From: Ectothiorhodospira mobilis
Lineage (GTDB): Bacteria; Pseudomonadota; Gammaproteobacteria; Ectothiorhodospirales; Ectothiorhodospiraceae
Assembly: GCF_900114895.1 (NCBI RefSeq)
Contig: NZ_FOUO01000007.1
Span: 62,001-126,000 of the forward strand
DNA: 64,000 nucleotides
Direction: 5' to 3'
Part shown: positions 48,864 to 57,922 of the stretch, one piece after another
Layout: each line of letters begins with the position of its first letter
Numbering within the stretch: position 1 is the first letter of the stretch
Program-made: the position numbers and the translations under genes
The notes under the pieces: model-generated
Seen by the model: only the letters and a program-made list of their open reading frames with translations
Told to the model about the DNA's origin: nothing
Databases searched by the model: none

Positions 48864-49324
48864 TGCCCGCCCAGGCCCCGAGACGGCGCCGGCCCAAGCG
48901 GCGCGGCATGTCCGAGATCAACGTCGTGCCCTTCATCGACGTGATGCTGGTGCTGCTCATCATCTTCATGGTTACCGCCCCGTTGCTGCACCAGGGGGTG
49001 GAGGTGGATCTGCCCCGGGCCCAGGCCCAGCCCCTGGACGAGGCCCTGCAGGCGGAGGAGCCCATCGTGGTGACGGTGTCCCGGGACGGCGCCGTGACCC
49101 TCAACCAGGGGCCGGCGGCGGATACCCCGCTACCCCCCGGGGCGCTGCAGGAAGCGGTGCAGGCCCTCCTCGCCGGGGATCCCGAAACGCCAGTCTTCGT
49201 GCGCGGGGACCGCTTCGTGCGCTACGGCGAGGTGGTGGACGCCATGGTCACCCTGCAGGCCGCCGGTGCCCCCCGGGTGGGGCTGATCACCGATCCGCCG
49301 GACGAGGCGGAGGGCAGCGGGTGA
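48863..49324 (+). CDS. tolR: Tol-Pal motor subunit TolR
   Basis: A 153-aa ExbD/TolR protein: a short basic N-terminus, one transmembrane helix with the proton-carrying Asp ([20 protein letters not shown]), and a periplasmic domain of about 100 residues ([36 protein letters not shown]). It links TolQ to peptidoglycan and TolA. It is coupled to tolQ and followed 4 bases later by tolA. Confidence 0.95.
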   Translation: MPAQAPRRRRPKRRGMSEINVVPFIDVMLVLLIIFMVTAPLLHQGVEVDLPRAQAQPLDEALQAEEPIVVTVSRDGAVTLNQGPAADTPLPPGALQEAVQALLAGDPETPVFVRGDRFVRYGEVVDAMVTLQAAGAPRVGLITDPPDEAEGSG

Positions 49325-49328
49325 GCCC

Positions 49329-50234
49329 ATGCCGGGACTGATCGCCCGCCACGGGGGGGTGTTTGTCGCCGTGCTCGCGGGACATCTGCTCCTGCTGCTG
49401 GCCCTGGGCCTGCGCCTGGATTGGGTCCCCCCGGCGCCGGAACCGGGGCCTTCGCCGCAGGTGGAGGTGATCGAGGCCATGGCCGTCTCGGGAGAGGCCT
49501 TTGACCGGGCCCGCCAGGCCCGGCTGGAAGCGGAACGCCAGCGCCGGGAGGAGGCGGAGCGCCAGCGCCAGGCGGAGCTGGAGCGCCAGCGCCGGGAGGA
49601 GGCGGAACGCCAACGCCAGGCGGAGCTGGAACGTAAGCGCCAGGAGGAGGCGGAGCGCCAGCGCCAGGCGGAGCTGGAGCGCCAGCGCCGGGAGGAGGCG
49701 GAACGCCAACGCCAGGCGGAGCTGGAGCGCCAGCGCCGGGAGGAGGCGGAGCGCCAGCGCCAGGCGGAGCTGGAACGTAAGCGCCAGGAGGAGGCGGAGC
49801 GCCAGCGTCAGGCGGAGCTGGAGCGCCAGCGCCGAGAGGAGGCGGAGCGCCAACGCCAGGCGGAGCGCCAACGCCAGGCGGAGCTGGAACGCCAGCGCCA
49901 GCTGGAGGCGGAGCGCCGCCGGGAGTTGCAGGAAGAGGAACAGCGGCGCAGGGAACAGGCCCGCCTGCAGGATGAATATATTGCCCGGATCCGCTATGCC
50001 GTGGAGCGCCACTGGCGCCTGCCCACGGGGGAACAAGCCGGCCAGAGTGCCAAGGTGTTGGTGCGCCAGACCCCCGGCGGCTTCATCCGCGAGGTGCGGG
50101 TGGAGCAGTGCAACGGCACGCCCGTGTTCTGCGATTCCGTGGAACGGGCCGTGCGTCTGGCCGAGCCACTGCCCGAGCCGCCGGATCCGGACCTGTTCCA
50201 GCGGGAGATCCGCTTCATATTCGACCCGTCCTGA
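49329..50234 (+). CDS. tolA: Tol-Pal energy transducer TolA with repeat-rich coiled coil
   Basis: TolA spans the periplasm, carrying energy from TolQR to TolB/Pal. The 301-aa protein has an N-terminal anchor helix ([17 protein letters not shown]), domain II from about residue 62 to 215 made largely of a 16-residue unit ([16 protein letters not shown]), and the TolA C-terminal domain ([16 protein letters not shown]...[24 protein letters not shown]) with two Cys able to form a disulfide. Domain II here is Arg/Glu/Gln-rich rather than the Ala/Lys-rich E. coli type. The repeat is described separately. Confidence 0.94.
   Translation: MPGLIARHGGVFVAVLAGHLLLLLALGLRLDWVPPAPEPGPSPQVEVIEAMAVSGEAFDRARQARLEAERQRREEAERQRQAELERQRREEAERQRQAELERKRQEEAERQRQAELERQRREEAERQRQAELERQRREEAERQRQAELERKRQEEAERQRQAELERQRREEAERQRQAERQRQAELERQRQLEAERRRELQEEEQRRREQARLQDEYIARIRYAVERHWRLPTGEQAGQSAKVLVRQTPGGFIREVRVEQCNGTPVFCDSVERAVRLAEPLPEPPDPDLFQREIRFIFDPS
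49530..49910 (+). repeat. 48-bp tandem repeat inside tolA with 144-bp higher-order duplication
   Basis: About seven 48-base units encode [16 protein letters not shown]. Units differ at one pair of sites (QRREE or KRQEE), in the order Q,Q,K,Q,Q,K,Q. Units 2-4 and 5-7 therefore form two 144-base blocks that share even silent differences such as the CGTAAG codons, pointing to recent block duplication. A partial unit (RQRQAE) follows. Length variation between strains is likely. Confidence 0.85.
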
Positions 50235-50283
50235 TACGCGTCGGGGCCAGACCGAAACCGAGCCCGGGATGCGGGAGCGACCC

Positions 50284-51576
50284 ATGATGGCAAGACGAAT
50301 CCTACTGATCCTGATCCTGCTGTGGCTGCCCGGCATCGTCCAGGCGGCCCTGGAGATCCGCGTCACCCAGGGGGTGGAAGGGGCCACCCCGGTGGCCGTG
50401 GTGCCCTTTGCCTGGTCCGGTGAGGCAAAGCCGCCGCAGGACCTGGCGGCCATCGTCGCCGCCGATCTGGGGCGCAGCGGCCGCTTTGCCCCCGTGGCCC
50501 GTGAGGACCTCCCCGCCCGTCCCCATGCCCTGGATCAGGTGGAGATGGAGCGCTGGCGGGGCGGTGTCAGTGACTACCTGGTGGTGGGCCGGCTGGACCG
50601 CCTGGAGGACGGCCGTTTCCGCGTACGCTTCCAGCTCATCGACGCGGTCTCCGGGCGGGAGATGGAGGGTTACCGCCTCACGGTGCCGGTGGAACGTCTG
50701 CGCCGCGCCGCCCACCGCATCAGCGACATCGTTTACGAACGCCTTACCGGCGAGCGGGGGGCCTTCGACACCCGGGTGGCCTATGTGCGCGTCATCCGGG
50801 ACGGGGAGGACACCCGCTACGCCCTGCAGGTGGCCGATGCCGACGGTCACAATCCCCGTACCGTGTTCCGTTCCCGGCGGCCCATCCTGTCCCCGTCCTG
50901 GGCCCCGGATGGCCAGCGTCTGGCCTATGTCTCCTTCGAGAACCGCCGCTCCGAGGTCTACATCCAGGACCTGTCCAGCGGCGAGCGCACCCTCCTGGCG
51001 TCCTATGCGGGCATCAACGGGGCCCCGGCCTGGTCTCCGGACGGGCAGCGGCTGGCCCTGACCCTGTCCCGGGAAGGGGACCCGGATATCCATGTCTACG
51101 ACCTGCGGGATGGTTCCCTGCGCCGGGTCACCCGGGACCGGGCCATCGACACCGAGCCCCAATGGATGCCCGACGGCCGTTCCCTGGTGTTTACCTCCGA
51201 CCGCGCCGGCCAGCCACAACTCTATCGGGTGGATCTGCGCGGGGGGCGGCCGCAGCGCCTCAGCTTCCAGGGGCGCTACAATGGCGATGCCGCCGTCGCA
51301 CCGGATGGGGACCGTATCGCCATGGTGCACGGCGAAGACGGGGGCTTTCGCATCGCCCTGCTGGACCTGCGCGGGGGTAGTTTGCGGCCCCTCACCGATG
51401 GCCCCATGGACGAATCCCCCAGTTTCGCGCCCAACGGCAGCATGCTCATCTATGCCACCGCCCAGGATGGCCGGGGCGTGCTGGCGGCGGTGAGCGCCGA
51501 TGGCCGGGTGCACCAGCGCCTGGTGGTGCAGGAGGGCGAGGTGCGCGAGCCGGCCTGGTCGCCGTTTCTGGACTGA
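50284..51576 (+). CDS. tolB: Tol-Pal periplasmic beta-propeller protein TolB
   Basis: TolB is the periplasmic partner of Pal and TolA. The 430-aa protein has a signal peptide ([21 protein letters not shown]), an N-terminal domain ([22 protein letters not shown]...[22 protein letters not shown]) and a six-bladed WD40-like propeller with repeated [61 protein letters not shown] units. GGGAG lies seven bases before the ATG at 50284; one more ATG is at 50269. The frame is open upstream through the tolA repeat, which is coincidental. Confidence 0.96.
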   Translation: MMARRILLILILLWLPGIVQAALEIRVTQGVEGATPVAVVPFAWSGEAKPPQDLAAIVAADLGRSGRFAPVAREDLPARPHALDQVEMERWRGGVSDYLVVGRLDRLEDGRFRVRFQLIDAVSGREMEGYRLTVPVERLRRAAHRISDIVYERLTGERGAFDTRVAYVRVIRDGEDTRYALQVADADGHNPRTVFRSRRPILSPSWAPDGQRLAYVSFENRRSEVYIQDLSSGERTLLASYAGINGAPAWSPDGQRLALTLSREGDPDIHVYDLRDGSLRRVTRDRAIDTEPQWMPDGRSLVFTSDRAGQPQLYRVDLRGGRPQRLSFQGRYNGDAAVAPDGDRIAMVHGEDGGFRIALLDLRGGSLRPLTDGPMDESPSFAPNGSMLIYATAQDGRGVLAAVSADGRVHQRLVVQEGEVREPAWSPFLD

Positions 51577-51631
51577 ACCGTCATTTTGAGCGTCGAATCT
51601 TCCCAACCCAGCCATTCCGAGGACATCATCC

Positions 51632-52219
51632 ATGCCCGTCTCAAACACCGGCCCCACGGCCTTCAAGATCCTGATTTCCTTCCTGCTGGCGACGACTTTG
51701 GCGGCCTGCGCCACGGTGGACCGAAGCCCCGGGGAAGGCGGTGACCGCACCCCCGCGGACGGCTCCGGGGGCGGAGCGGGCGATGCCCGCGGTGCCGGGG
51801 ATGCCGGGGTGGAGGTCCGCGGCCTGGGGGACGGGGAGGGGATCGCCTTGGATCCCCTGGAGGATCCCGACAGCCCCCTCTCCCAGCGGGTGATCCACTT
51901 CGGCTTTGATGAGGCCTCCGTGCCGGCCCAATACCTGGGTCTCATCGCCGCCCACGGCGACTATCTGGCGCGCAATCCCGAACAGACGGTGCGCCTGGAG
52001 GGCCACACCGACGAGCGGGGTACCCGGGAGTACAACCTGGCCCTGGGGGAGCGCCGTGCCCGGGCAGTGCAGCGCATGCTGGAGCTGCAGGGGGCCTCCG
52101 CGGACCAGATCCAGGTGGTGAGTTATGGCGAGGAGATGCCCGTGGATCCGGCCAGCAACGAGGCGGCCTGGAAACAGAACCGGCGCGTGGAGATCGTCTA
52201 TGAGGGGGATCAGGGATGA
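51632..52219 (+). CDS. pal: Peptidoglycan-associated lipoprotein Pal
   Basis: Pal anchors the outer membrane to peptidoglycan. The 195-aa protein has a lipoprotein signal with lipobox LAAC near residue 25, a flexible Gly/Asp/Ala-rich linker, and an OmpA-like domain: VIHFGFDEASVPAQY, VRLEGHTDERGTREYNLALGERRARAV (diaminopimelate-binding Asp and Arg), VSYGEEMP, and WKQNRRVEIVY. The stop overlaps cpoB (ATGA). Confidence 0.95.
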   Translation: MPVSNTGPTAFKILISFLLATTLAACATVDRSPGEGGDRTPADGSGGGAGDARGAGDAGVEVRGLGDGEGIALDPLEDPDSPLSQRVIHFGFDEASVPAQYLGLIAAHGDYLARNPEQTVRLEGHTDERGTREYNLALGERRARAVQRMLELQGASADQIQVVSYGEEMPVDPASNEAAWKQNRRVEIVYEGDQG

Positions 52220-52950
52220 TGCGCCGTCCCCAACGGTTGCGCCCCTTCTTGCTGTTGCCTTTGGTGTCGGCCCTATCGGTCCTGCCGGCCCAGGCCCAAC
52301 AATCTGCTGAGGGCGCCGGGACACTGGAGGACCGGGTGGGCCGGCTGGAGCGCATCCTGGAGAATGCCGACCTCATGGAGCTGTTCAACCGCCTGCAGGC
52401 CCTGGAGGCCCAGGTGCGGGAGCTGCGGGGAGAGAACGAGGCCCTGCGCCATGAACTGGAGCGGCTGGGGACGCGGCAGCGGGATCTGTACCTGGACGTG
52501 GACAGCCGCCTGCAGGCTCTGGAACAGGCCGGGGACGGCGATACCCCCCCGGCGCAGGGGGATGGGCAGGATGAGGCCGCCTATCAGGAGGCCTTCGACC
52601 GGCTGCGGGCGGGGGAGTACCGCAAGGCCATCGCGGCCTTCTCCGCCTTCCTCGAGACTCATCCCGACAGCCCCCTGGCGGCCAATGCCCAGTATTGGCT
52701 GGGGGAGGGGTATTATGTGACCGGGGACTTCGAGCGCGCCCTGGAGGCCTTTGCGGCGGTACCCGAGACCTACCCGCAGAGCAACAAGGTGCCGGATGCC
52801 CGCCTCAAGCAGGGATACAGCCTCTACGAACTGGAACGCTGGTCGGCGGCGCGGGAGGTGCTGGAGGCGGTGCGCGAGGACTACCCGGACACCACCGTGG
52901 CGCGGCTGGCAGAGCAGCGCCTGCAGATGCTCGGCGAGCGGGGTGAGTGA
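52216..52950 (+). CDS. cpoB: Cell division coordinator CpoB (YbgF)
   Basis: CpoB links outer-membrane constriction (Tol-Pal) to peptidoglycan synthesis by PBP1B. The 244-aa periplasmic protein has a signal peptide (LLPLVSALSVLPAQAQ), an N-terminal trimeric coiled coil (RVGRLERILENADLMELFNRLQALEAQVRELRGENEALRHELERL) and C-terminal TPR repeats (YQEAFDRLRAGEYRKAIAAFSAFLETHPDSPLAANAQYWLGEGYY). Last gene of the ybgC-tolQRAB-pal-cpoB set; queE begins within it. Confidence 0.94.
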   Translation: MMRRPQRLRPFLLLPLVSALSVLPAQAQQSAEGAGTLEDRVGRLERILENADLMELFNRLQALEAQVRELRGENEALRHELERLGTRQRDLYLDVDSRLQALEQAGDGDTPPAQGDGQDEAAYQEAFDRLRAGEYRKAIAAFSAFLETHPDSPLAANAQYWLGEGYYVTGDFERALEAFAAVPETYPQSNKVPDARLKQGYSLYELERWSAAREVLEAVREDYPDTTVARLAEQRLQMLGERGE

Positions 52951-53635
52951 GATCACCCGGGCCGGGGGGGCCGTGCCTCCATCCCCCGCCCGCGGGTCCG
53001 GCCTGCGGGTGACGGAGATCTTCACCTCCCTGCAGGGGGAGGCACGGGAGATGGGCCGGCCCACGGTCTTTGTCCGCCTCACCGGCTGTCCGCTGCGCTG
53101 CAGCTACTGCGACACCGCCCATGCCTTCTCCGGGGGGGCGGTCCGGTCCCTGGAGGCGGTGTTGGCGCAGGTGGCCGCGGCGGGGGTGGGGCCGGTGTGC
53201 GTCACCGGCGGCGAGCCCCTGGCCCAGCCCGCCTGCCTGCCCCTGCTGTCCGCCCTGTGCGACGCCGGCCACGAGGTCTCCCTGGAGACCGGGGGTGCCC
53301 TGGATGTCTCCGGCGTGGACCCCCGGGTGGTGAAGGTGCTGGATCTCAAGACCCCGGGTTCCGGCGAGTCGCACCGCAATCTCTGGTCCAACCTGGAGCA
53401 CCTGGGCCCCCGGGATCAGGTGAAGTTCGTCCTTATGGACCGGGCCGATTACGATTGGGCCCGGGGGGTGATGGGGCGCTACGCACTGCCCGAGCGGGTG
53501 GAGGTGCTCCTGTCCCCCGTGGCGGGCCGCCTCTCTCCGGTGCAACTGGCGGACTGGATCCTGGCGGACCGTCTGCCGGTGCGCTTCCAGTTGCAGTTGC
53601 ACAAACTGCTCTGGGGGGATGCGCCGGGGCGGTGA
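52943..53635 (+). CDS. queE: 7-carboxy-7-deazaguanine synthase QueE (radical SAM)
   Basis: QueE rearranges 6-carboxytetrahydropterin to 7-carboxy-7-deazaguanine, the precursor of preQ0 and queuosine. The 230-aa protein has the radical SAM cluster motif in [16 protein letters not shown] (CxxxCxxC) and substrate/SAM segments [18 protein letters not shown] and [10 protein letters not shown]. The GTG at 52943 overlaps the cpoB end by 8 bases and gives an unconserved ~20-residue lead; a GTG at 53009 just before [10 protein letters not shown] is the alternative. Confidence 0.92.
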   Translation: MSEITRAGGAVPPSPARGSGLRVTEIFTSLQGEAREMGRPTVFVRLTGCPLRCSYCDTAHAFSGGAVRSLEAVLAQVAAAGVGPVCVTGGEPLAQPACLPLLSALCDAGHEVSLETGGALDVSGVDPRVVKVLDLKTPGSGESHRNLWSNLEHLGPRDQVKFVLMDRADYDWARGVMGRYALPERVEVLLSPVAGRLSPVQLADWILADRLPVRFQLQLHKLLWGDAPGR

Positions 53636-53696
53636 TGCGCCCCCAGGGCCCCACTCCCGTGTCCATCCTGCCCGTACGATCCTGAAGGTGATTCCC

Positions 53697-54365
53697 ATGA
53701 AGCAAGCCGTCGTCCTCCTCTCCGGGGGCATGGATTCCGCCACCGTCCTGGCCCTGGCCCGGGCCGAGGGATTCGCATGCCATTGCCTGAGCTTTCGCTA
53801 CGGCCAGCGCCACCAGGCCGAGCTGCAGGCCGCCGCCGACCTGGCCCGGGCCCTGGGGGCGGTGGATCACCGTGTGGTGGACCTGAACCTGGCCCTGTTC
53901 GGCGGTTCGGCCCTCACCGATGAGGCCATCCAGGTGCCCGAGACCCCGGGGCAGGGCATCCCGGTGACCTACGTCCCCGCCCGCAACACGGTGTTCCTTT
54001 CCATCGCCCTGGCCTGGGCGGAGGTGCTCCAGGCCCGGGACCTGTTCATCGGCGTCAACGCCGTGGACTACTCCGGTTATCCCGACTGCCGTCCCGCCTT
54101 CATCGAGGCCTTCGAGACCATGGCCAACCTGGCCACCAAGGCCGGGGTGGAGGGGGATCGTTTCCATATCCGCACCCCGCTGATGCAACTGTCCAAGGCG
54201 GAGATCATCCGCCGGGGCACGGCGGCGGGGGTGGACTTCGCCCGTACGGTGTCCTGCTACCAGGCCGATGATCAGGGCCGCGCCTGCGGGGTGTGTGACG
54301 CCTGCCGCCTGCGGGCCCGGGGCTTTGCCGAGGCGGGTCTGCCCGATCCCACCCGCTACCGCTGA
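53697..54365 (+). CDS. queC: 7-cyano-7-deazaguanine synthase QueC
   Basis: QueC converts 7-carboxy-7-deazaguanine to preQ0 using ATP and ammonia. The 222-aa protein starts [21 protein letters not shown] (ATP-pyrophosphatase SGGMDS loop) and has [51 protein letters not shown] and the C-terminal zinc site [25 protein letters not shown] precedes the ATG at 53697. It follows queE by 61 bases. Confidence 0.96.
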   Translation: MKQAVVLLSGGMDSATVLALARAEGFACHCLSFRYGQRHQAELQAAADLARALGAVDHRVVDLNLALFGGSALTDEAIQVPETPGQGIPVTYVPARNTVFLSIALAWAEVLQARDLFIGVNAVDYSGYPDCRPAFIEAFETMANLATKAGVEGDRFHIRTPLMQLSKAEIIRRGTAAGVDFARTVSCYQADDQGRACGVCDACRLRARGFAEAGLPDPTRYR

Positions 54366-54513
54366 GGGGCGCTAGCCGGGGATGGACAAAACCCCTTGAT
54401 CCGGGTATCGAAAAGACTGAATAGGGGCGCCCCGGGCCCTGGGGCAGAATGGGGCACGAGGCATCAGGCATCCACCGGCGCGCCCGTGCGCCGCAACACC
54501 TGAAGGAGGGGCG

Positions 54514-55782
54514 ATGACCTTCGAGAGCTTCGGCACGGCCGCGGCCGCCATGCTGGCCGGCGTCTTCTTCCTGGCCTTCATCCTGGGGGCGGTGGTCCAA
54601 AAGACCCAGTTCTGCACCATGGGGGCCGTATCCGACTGGGTGAACATGGGGGATCTGGGTCGCATGCGCGCCTGGCTCCTGGCCATCGCCGTGGCCATGC
54701 TGGGGGTGGCGCTCCTGGAACCCCTGGGCCTGATCCAGGCCGACGGCGCCTTCCCGCCCTACCGGGCCCCCAGCCTTGCCTGGGTGGAGCACGTACTGGG
54801 GGGCTTTCTCTTTGGCATCGGCATGACCCTGGCCAGCGGCTGCGGCAACAAGACCCTGGTGCGCATCGGTGGGGGCAACCTCAAATCCCTGGTGGTGCTG
54901 CTGGTCATCGCGGTGGTGGCCTACTTCATGATCAACCCCTTCCCCGGCACCGCCCATACCCTCTATTCCCTGTTCTTCCATCCCTGGACCTCCCCCCTGG
55001 CCATCGACCTGGGCCGTTCCCAGGACCTGGGCTCCCTGCTGGCCGGGAGCGAATACGGCCCCTGGGCCCGTACCGCCATCGGCCTCCTGCTGGGGGTGGG
55101 GCTGTTGGTATGGCTGCTGCGCCACCGCGAGTTTCGTCGCAACCGGGACCACGTCCTGGGCGGCCTGGTGGTGGGTCTGGCGGTGGTGGGGGCCTGGGCG
55201 GTCACCAGTGTCGTCACCATCGACGATGGCTTCGGCAGCCAGGTACCTCCTGCGGCCTACGTGCAGGACTGGGCCTTCCTGGCAGACGGCCCCGAGGGGC
55301 GTCCCGCCGAGGCGGCCCCCTGGTCGCCGCAGTCCTTCACCTTCATCAACCCCATGTCCCAGTCCCTGCGCTATGCGGCCAGCGGCTTTGATACGGCGGT
55401 GCTCTACGTGGGGGTGATGGCCCTGGCGGGGGTGATCCTGGGGGCCTTGTTCTGGGCCCTGGTCACCCGGGGATTCCGTCTGGAATGGTTCGCCTCGGGG
55501 CGCGACTTCGCACACCACCTGCTGGGTGCCGTGCTCATGGCCGTGGGGGGCGTGCTGGGCATGGGCTGCACCATCGGCCAGGGGGTGACCGGCATCTCGA
55601 CCCTGGCCCTGGGCGGATTCTTCACCTTCGCCAGCATCGTCTTCGGGGCCGCCCTGACCATGAAGATCCAGTACTACCGCATGCTCCACGAGGACGAGGC
55701 CAGCTTCCCCAAGGCCCTGGTGACCGCCCTGGTGGACATGCGCCTGCTGCCCCGCCGCCTGCGCAGGCTGGAGGCCCTTTAG
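54514..55782 (+). CDS. YeeE/YedE family sulfur-compound transporter
   Basis: A 422-aa membrane protein with about ten hydrophobic segments, made of two YeeE/YedE repeats. Family Cys motifs are QKTQFCTMGAVSDW (C34), TLASGCGNKTLVRIGGGN and LGMGCTIGQGVTG; in characterised thiosulfate transporter YeeE, such Cys residues relay the substrate across the membrane. Thiosulfate or another sulfane-sulfur compound is the likely cargo, which fits a sulfur-oxidising lineage. No tusA/yeeD partner is adjacent. GGAGGGG precedes the ATG and a strong hairpin follows the stop. Confidence 0.85.
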   Translation: MTFESFGTAAAAMLAGVFFLAFILGAVVQKTQFCTMGAVSDWVNMGDLGRMRAWLLAIAVAMLGVALLEPLGLIQADGAFPPYRAPSLAWVEHVLGGFLFGIGMTLASGCGNKTLVRIGGGNLKSLVVLLVIAVVAYFMINPFPGTAHTLYSLFFHPWTSPLAIDLGRSQDLGSLLAGSEYGPWARTAIGLLLGVGLLVWLLRHREFRRNRDHVLGGLVVGLAVVGAWAVTSVVTIDDGFGSQVPPAAYVQDWAFLADGPEGRPAEAAPWSPQSFTFINPMSQSLRYAASGFDTAVLYVGVMALAGVILGALFWALVTRGFRLEWFASGRDFAHHLLGAVLMAVGGVLGMGCTIGQGVTGISTLALGGFFTFASIVFGAALTMKIQYYRMLHEDEASFPKALVTALVDMRLLPRRLRRLEAL

Positions 55783-55788
55783 GCCCTG

Positions 55789-55821
55789 CCCGGGCGGGGG
55801 GTTGGTTCACCCCCGCCCGGG
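55789..55821 (+). terminator. Strong hairpin after the YeeE gene
   Basis: A perfect 12-bp stem (55789-55800 with 55810-55821; CCCGGGCGGGGG against its complement) and 9-base loop begin 6 bases past the stop codon. A T run is missing, as for other hairpins here. Confidence 0.55.
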
Positions 55822-56033
55822 GCGATTCGATGGGGAAGAAGGGCCGATGGCCAACCAGCGCTGGGACTCTGCCGGCGAAAAGATCGGGGTTGTTCAGGTC
55901 CCGGCATACCACAAGCCCCACGGGGCGGGGACGGCAGGTCCTGACCGGAGCCGCTTGGGAGCCCCAGCGGAGCCACGGGGATGAAAAAGTAGATGAACCA
56001 GGGGAGAGGGGGCGGATAACCGCCTGATTGAAT

Positions 56034-56109
56034 TGGTGGGTCGTGTAGGATTCGAACCTACGACCAATGGATTAAAAGTCCACTGCTCTACCAGCTGAGC
56101 TAACGACCC
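56034..56109 (-). tRNA. tRNA-Lys (anticodon TTT)
   Basis: A 76-nt tRNA including an encoded CCA end. The acceptor stem GGGTCGT pairs with ACGACCC, the D-loop has TTAGCTCAGCTGGTAGAGCA, the anticodon loop ACTTTTAAT carries TTT (56074-56076), and the T arm has GTAGGTTCGAATCCTAC. It closely matches E. coli tRNA-Lys. It marks the left boundary of the accessory stretch. Confidence 0.98.
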
Positions 56110-56150
56110 ACGGGGCGATGGGGTAGGGGATACCCCACGAAAGGGAATGC

Positions 56151-56178
56151 ATGATACACGAACCGCCTCGGAATGCAA
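56151..56178 (-). promoter_or_regulatory. Predicted promoter of tRNA-Lys
   Basis: On the minus strand TATCAT (56151-56156; 5 of 6 to TATAAT) lies 16 bases after TTGCAT (56173-56178). The start point would be about 35 bases before the tRNA 5' end. Confidence 0.45.
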
Positions 56179-56404
56179 CCTGTCCTGTATGCTGCGCGCC
56201 TGCCCGCAGGGATGCGTAAAGGTACACCTTTGTCTCCCCGATCGTTCGTCGAGGAAGTCGGATTCAAGTGGCGGTACAGGGTAAGTCCGATGGATTCGGT
56301 TACGCGTTCGTCCGCAGGGGTAGAGAAGAACAAAGCATTGTCAGGACGAGAGCACTCTCCAGTGCCACCTGGAAACGTCGCAAAACCAGCCAGTAGGTTA
56401 GGAA
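56179..56404. other. Gap between the tRNA-Lys promoter and the accessory operon, no gene seen
   Basis: By eye this stretch is less GC-rich than the core genes around it. It contains a 14-base palindrome (AAAGGT-AC-ACCTTT at 56218-56231) and a small 5-bp hairpin at 56352-56365, the latter 40 bases past the end of the 505-aa NTPase gene and possibly its weak terminator. No reading frame here looks like protein and no integrase remnant is recognisable. Confidence 0.5.
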
Positions 56405-57922
56405 TTAACGTATGGCCCGCACACCCCCGCGACGCCCGATACCGGCCGCCACCCGGAACAGGTCCGGTATGTTCAGACGGCCATCGGCTGTCCGGCTCAT
56501 CACCCCAATCTCAATGGCTGCCTCGATCAACGCATCCTCTTCACAGCGCCCCGCCGTGGGCGTCTCCAGGGCATGGGGAGGGAGATAGGGGCTGGGGCCG
56601 TCCTCATCCTCTTGGCCATCGCCAGCCCTCTCCCGGATGGCCTCCAGCACATGCGCCTCACGCCAGCGGGCATAGAACTCCTCCGCCGAGGCCGGGACCG
56701 TCATCCCCTTCAGTGGCGCCAGGATCTGCCGCACCCACGGATAATCCTCCCGCAATTCGGCCAGTCGGATACTGGAGGCCTCCTGCACTCCCTGCTTGAT
56801 GCCCTCGAAATGGAGCAGAACCCCCTCCCCAGGATATCGCCGTTCCGTGATCGTTTGCGCCTTCTTCAGGGCCACGAGAAAACTGCGCGGGCTGATCTGC
56901 CCCTTGGCGTCCGCCAGGTGGGTGGGCAACCAGGTGTGCGTCTTTCCCCGGCGCCGGTTGCGCCCCATGAAAGGGCTGGCGATAGCATTGAGTGCCGCCG
57001 CCTGGGCGGTATCGCGAGTGCGCAGCGCCTCCGGAACCACATAAACCACCGTACCGTCGATCTCGACCGGCTCGAACGATTCCCCTTGCGAGGCAGCCAC
57101 CCAATCCCGGAAGGCCGCACCGGCGTCGGGATCATTCCCCAATTGATGCCACAACAAGGCGTAGAGATCGGCCCGACGCCATTTTAGGTCCACCGCGCCA
57201 TGGGTAAGCTTGGAGGAATCGGGAAATGCCCAGATCCCCTCGTCTTCCCACATGTCAGGCCGGATGAAGAACTTGGTGCGAATGGCGCGGTACTGACGAA
57301 GATCCAGCCCGACCCGCAACAGCCCCCGCAGCAGGATCCGGATCCTTCGCCAATCTTCCCCTATACGTTCCAGAGCATCGAATACCACAACGTGGCGTTC
57401 CCCCCGGGCGCGCAGCTGATCATCCAAACTGGCGAACAACCGCTCCTCCATCTCCGGATCTTCGGCCAAACGCTGCACCCGCCCATCCCAGCTCGCCACA
57501 TCCCGAAACGGCGAATCCTCCGATGCGGCCATAAGCTGATGCAGGATCACGGTCCGCCAGATGTCCTCGGCCCTGAATCCGTTATCCAGCAACCGGCCCA
57601 GTACCCGGCGGGAGGGGTGGTTGCGGTTATCCACACCGGAGGAAAACCCCCAGCCCACTTGTACCTTGTCCAGCCGGAGGCGCTTCAATTGCCGGCCGAT
57701 GACCATGCGCGTGGTCTCGCCATTGAGGGCCGCGCTCCAGAAACTCTTGCCGGTGCCACGGTCCCCCACCACCACCGCCGTATCGGGATTGAGGGCGCTC
57801 TCATGGCCCGGCACCACATACATCTCCGAGGGTTCCGGTGGCTGGATTCCGTGGCCCATCTCCTCCGGGATGGCCTGGAACGCGCACTGCAGGTCCTCCA
57901 CCGGCACATGGGGTTGGCTCAT
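56405..57922 (-). CDS. P-loop NTPase of an accessory three-gene operon
   Basis: A 505-aa cytoplasmic protein not assigned to a named family. It has a Walker A motif VVGDRGTGKSFW at residues ~52-62 and a probable Walker B RHVVVFDALERI at ~176-187, followed by DWRRIRILLRGLLRVGLDLRQYRAIRTKFFIRPDMWE, a layout reminiscent of KAP/STAND-like NTPases. The C-terminal ~200 residues are helical without recognisable motif. The ATG at 57922 overlaps the KGGVGR ATPase stop (ATGA), so it is translated together with it. It is the last gene of the operon; an effector or sensor ATPase role is inferred from context only. Confidence 0.75.
   Translation of the reverse strand: MSQPHVPVEDLQCAFQAIPEEMGHGIQPPEPSEMYVVPGHESALNPDTAVVVGDRGTGKSFWSAALNGETTRMVIGRQLKRLRLDKVQVGWGFSSGVDNRNHPSRRVLGRLLDNGFRAEDIWRTVILHQLMAASEDSPFRDVASWDGRVQRLAEDPEMEERLFASLDDQLRARGERHVVVFDALERIGEDWRRIRILLRGLLRVGLDLRQYRAIRTKFFIRPDMWEDEGIWAFPDSSKLTHGAVDLKWRRADLYALLWHQLGNDPDAGAAFRDWVAASQGESFEPVEIDGTVVYVVPEALRTRDTAQAAALNAIASPFMGRNRRRGKTHTWLPTHLADAKGQISPRSFLVALKKAQTITERRYPGEGVLLHFEGIKQGVQEASSIRLAELREDYPWVRQILAPLKGMTVPASAEEFYARWREAHVLEAIRERAGDGQEDEDGPSPYLPPHALETPTAGRCEEDALIEAAIEIGVMSRTADGRLNIPDLFRVAAGIGRRGGVRAIR

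Noticed and set aside
49530-49910. Possible CRISPR-like array
   Set aside because: Units are contiguous in-frame coding repeats without spacers.
49287-50453. Minus-strand frame with Leu/Ala-rich repeats opposite tolA
   Set aside because: It is the reverse complement of the TolA repeat; looks like a membrane protein only because of repeated codons.
49501-51576. 691-codon frame joining the tolA repeat region to tolB
   Set aside because: The tolA repeat keeps an alternative frame open and it happens to run into tolB. TolB has its own signal peptide and ribosome site at 50284.
55848-55984. 45-codon frame (MANQRWDSAGEK...) between the YeeE gene and tRNA-Lys with an AAGG-like ribosome site
   Set aside because: Too short, no domain, low-complexity C-terminus; not enough evidence for a gene.
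56034-56109. tRNA-Lys as a phage or island attachment site
   Set aside because: No second copy of the tRNA 3' end was found by eye up to 60.1 kb, no integrase is present, and the accessory genes lie on the 5' side.
56173-56799. 208-codon plus-strand frame at the edge of the accessory region
   Set aside because: Most of it is antisense to the 505-aa NTPase gene, Pro/His-rich, and no ribosome site or domain is seen.
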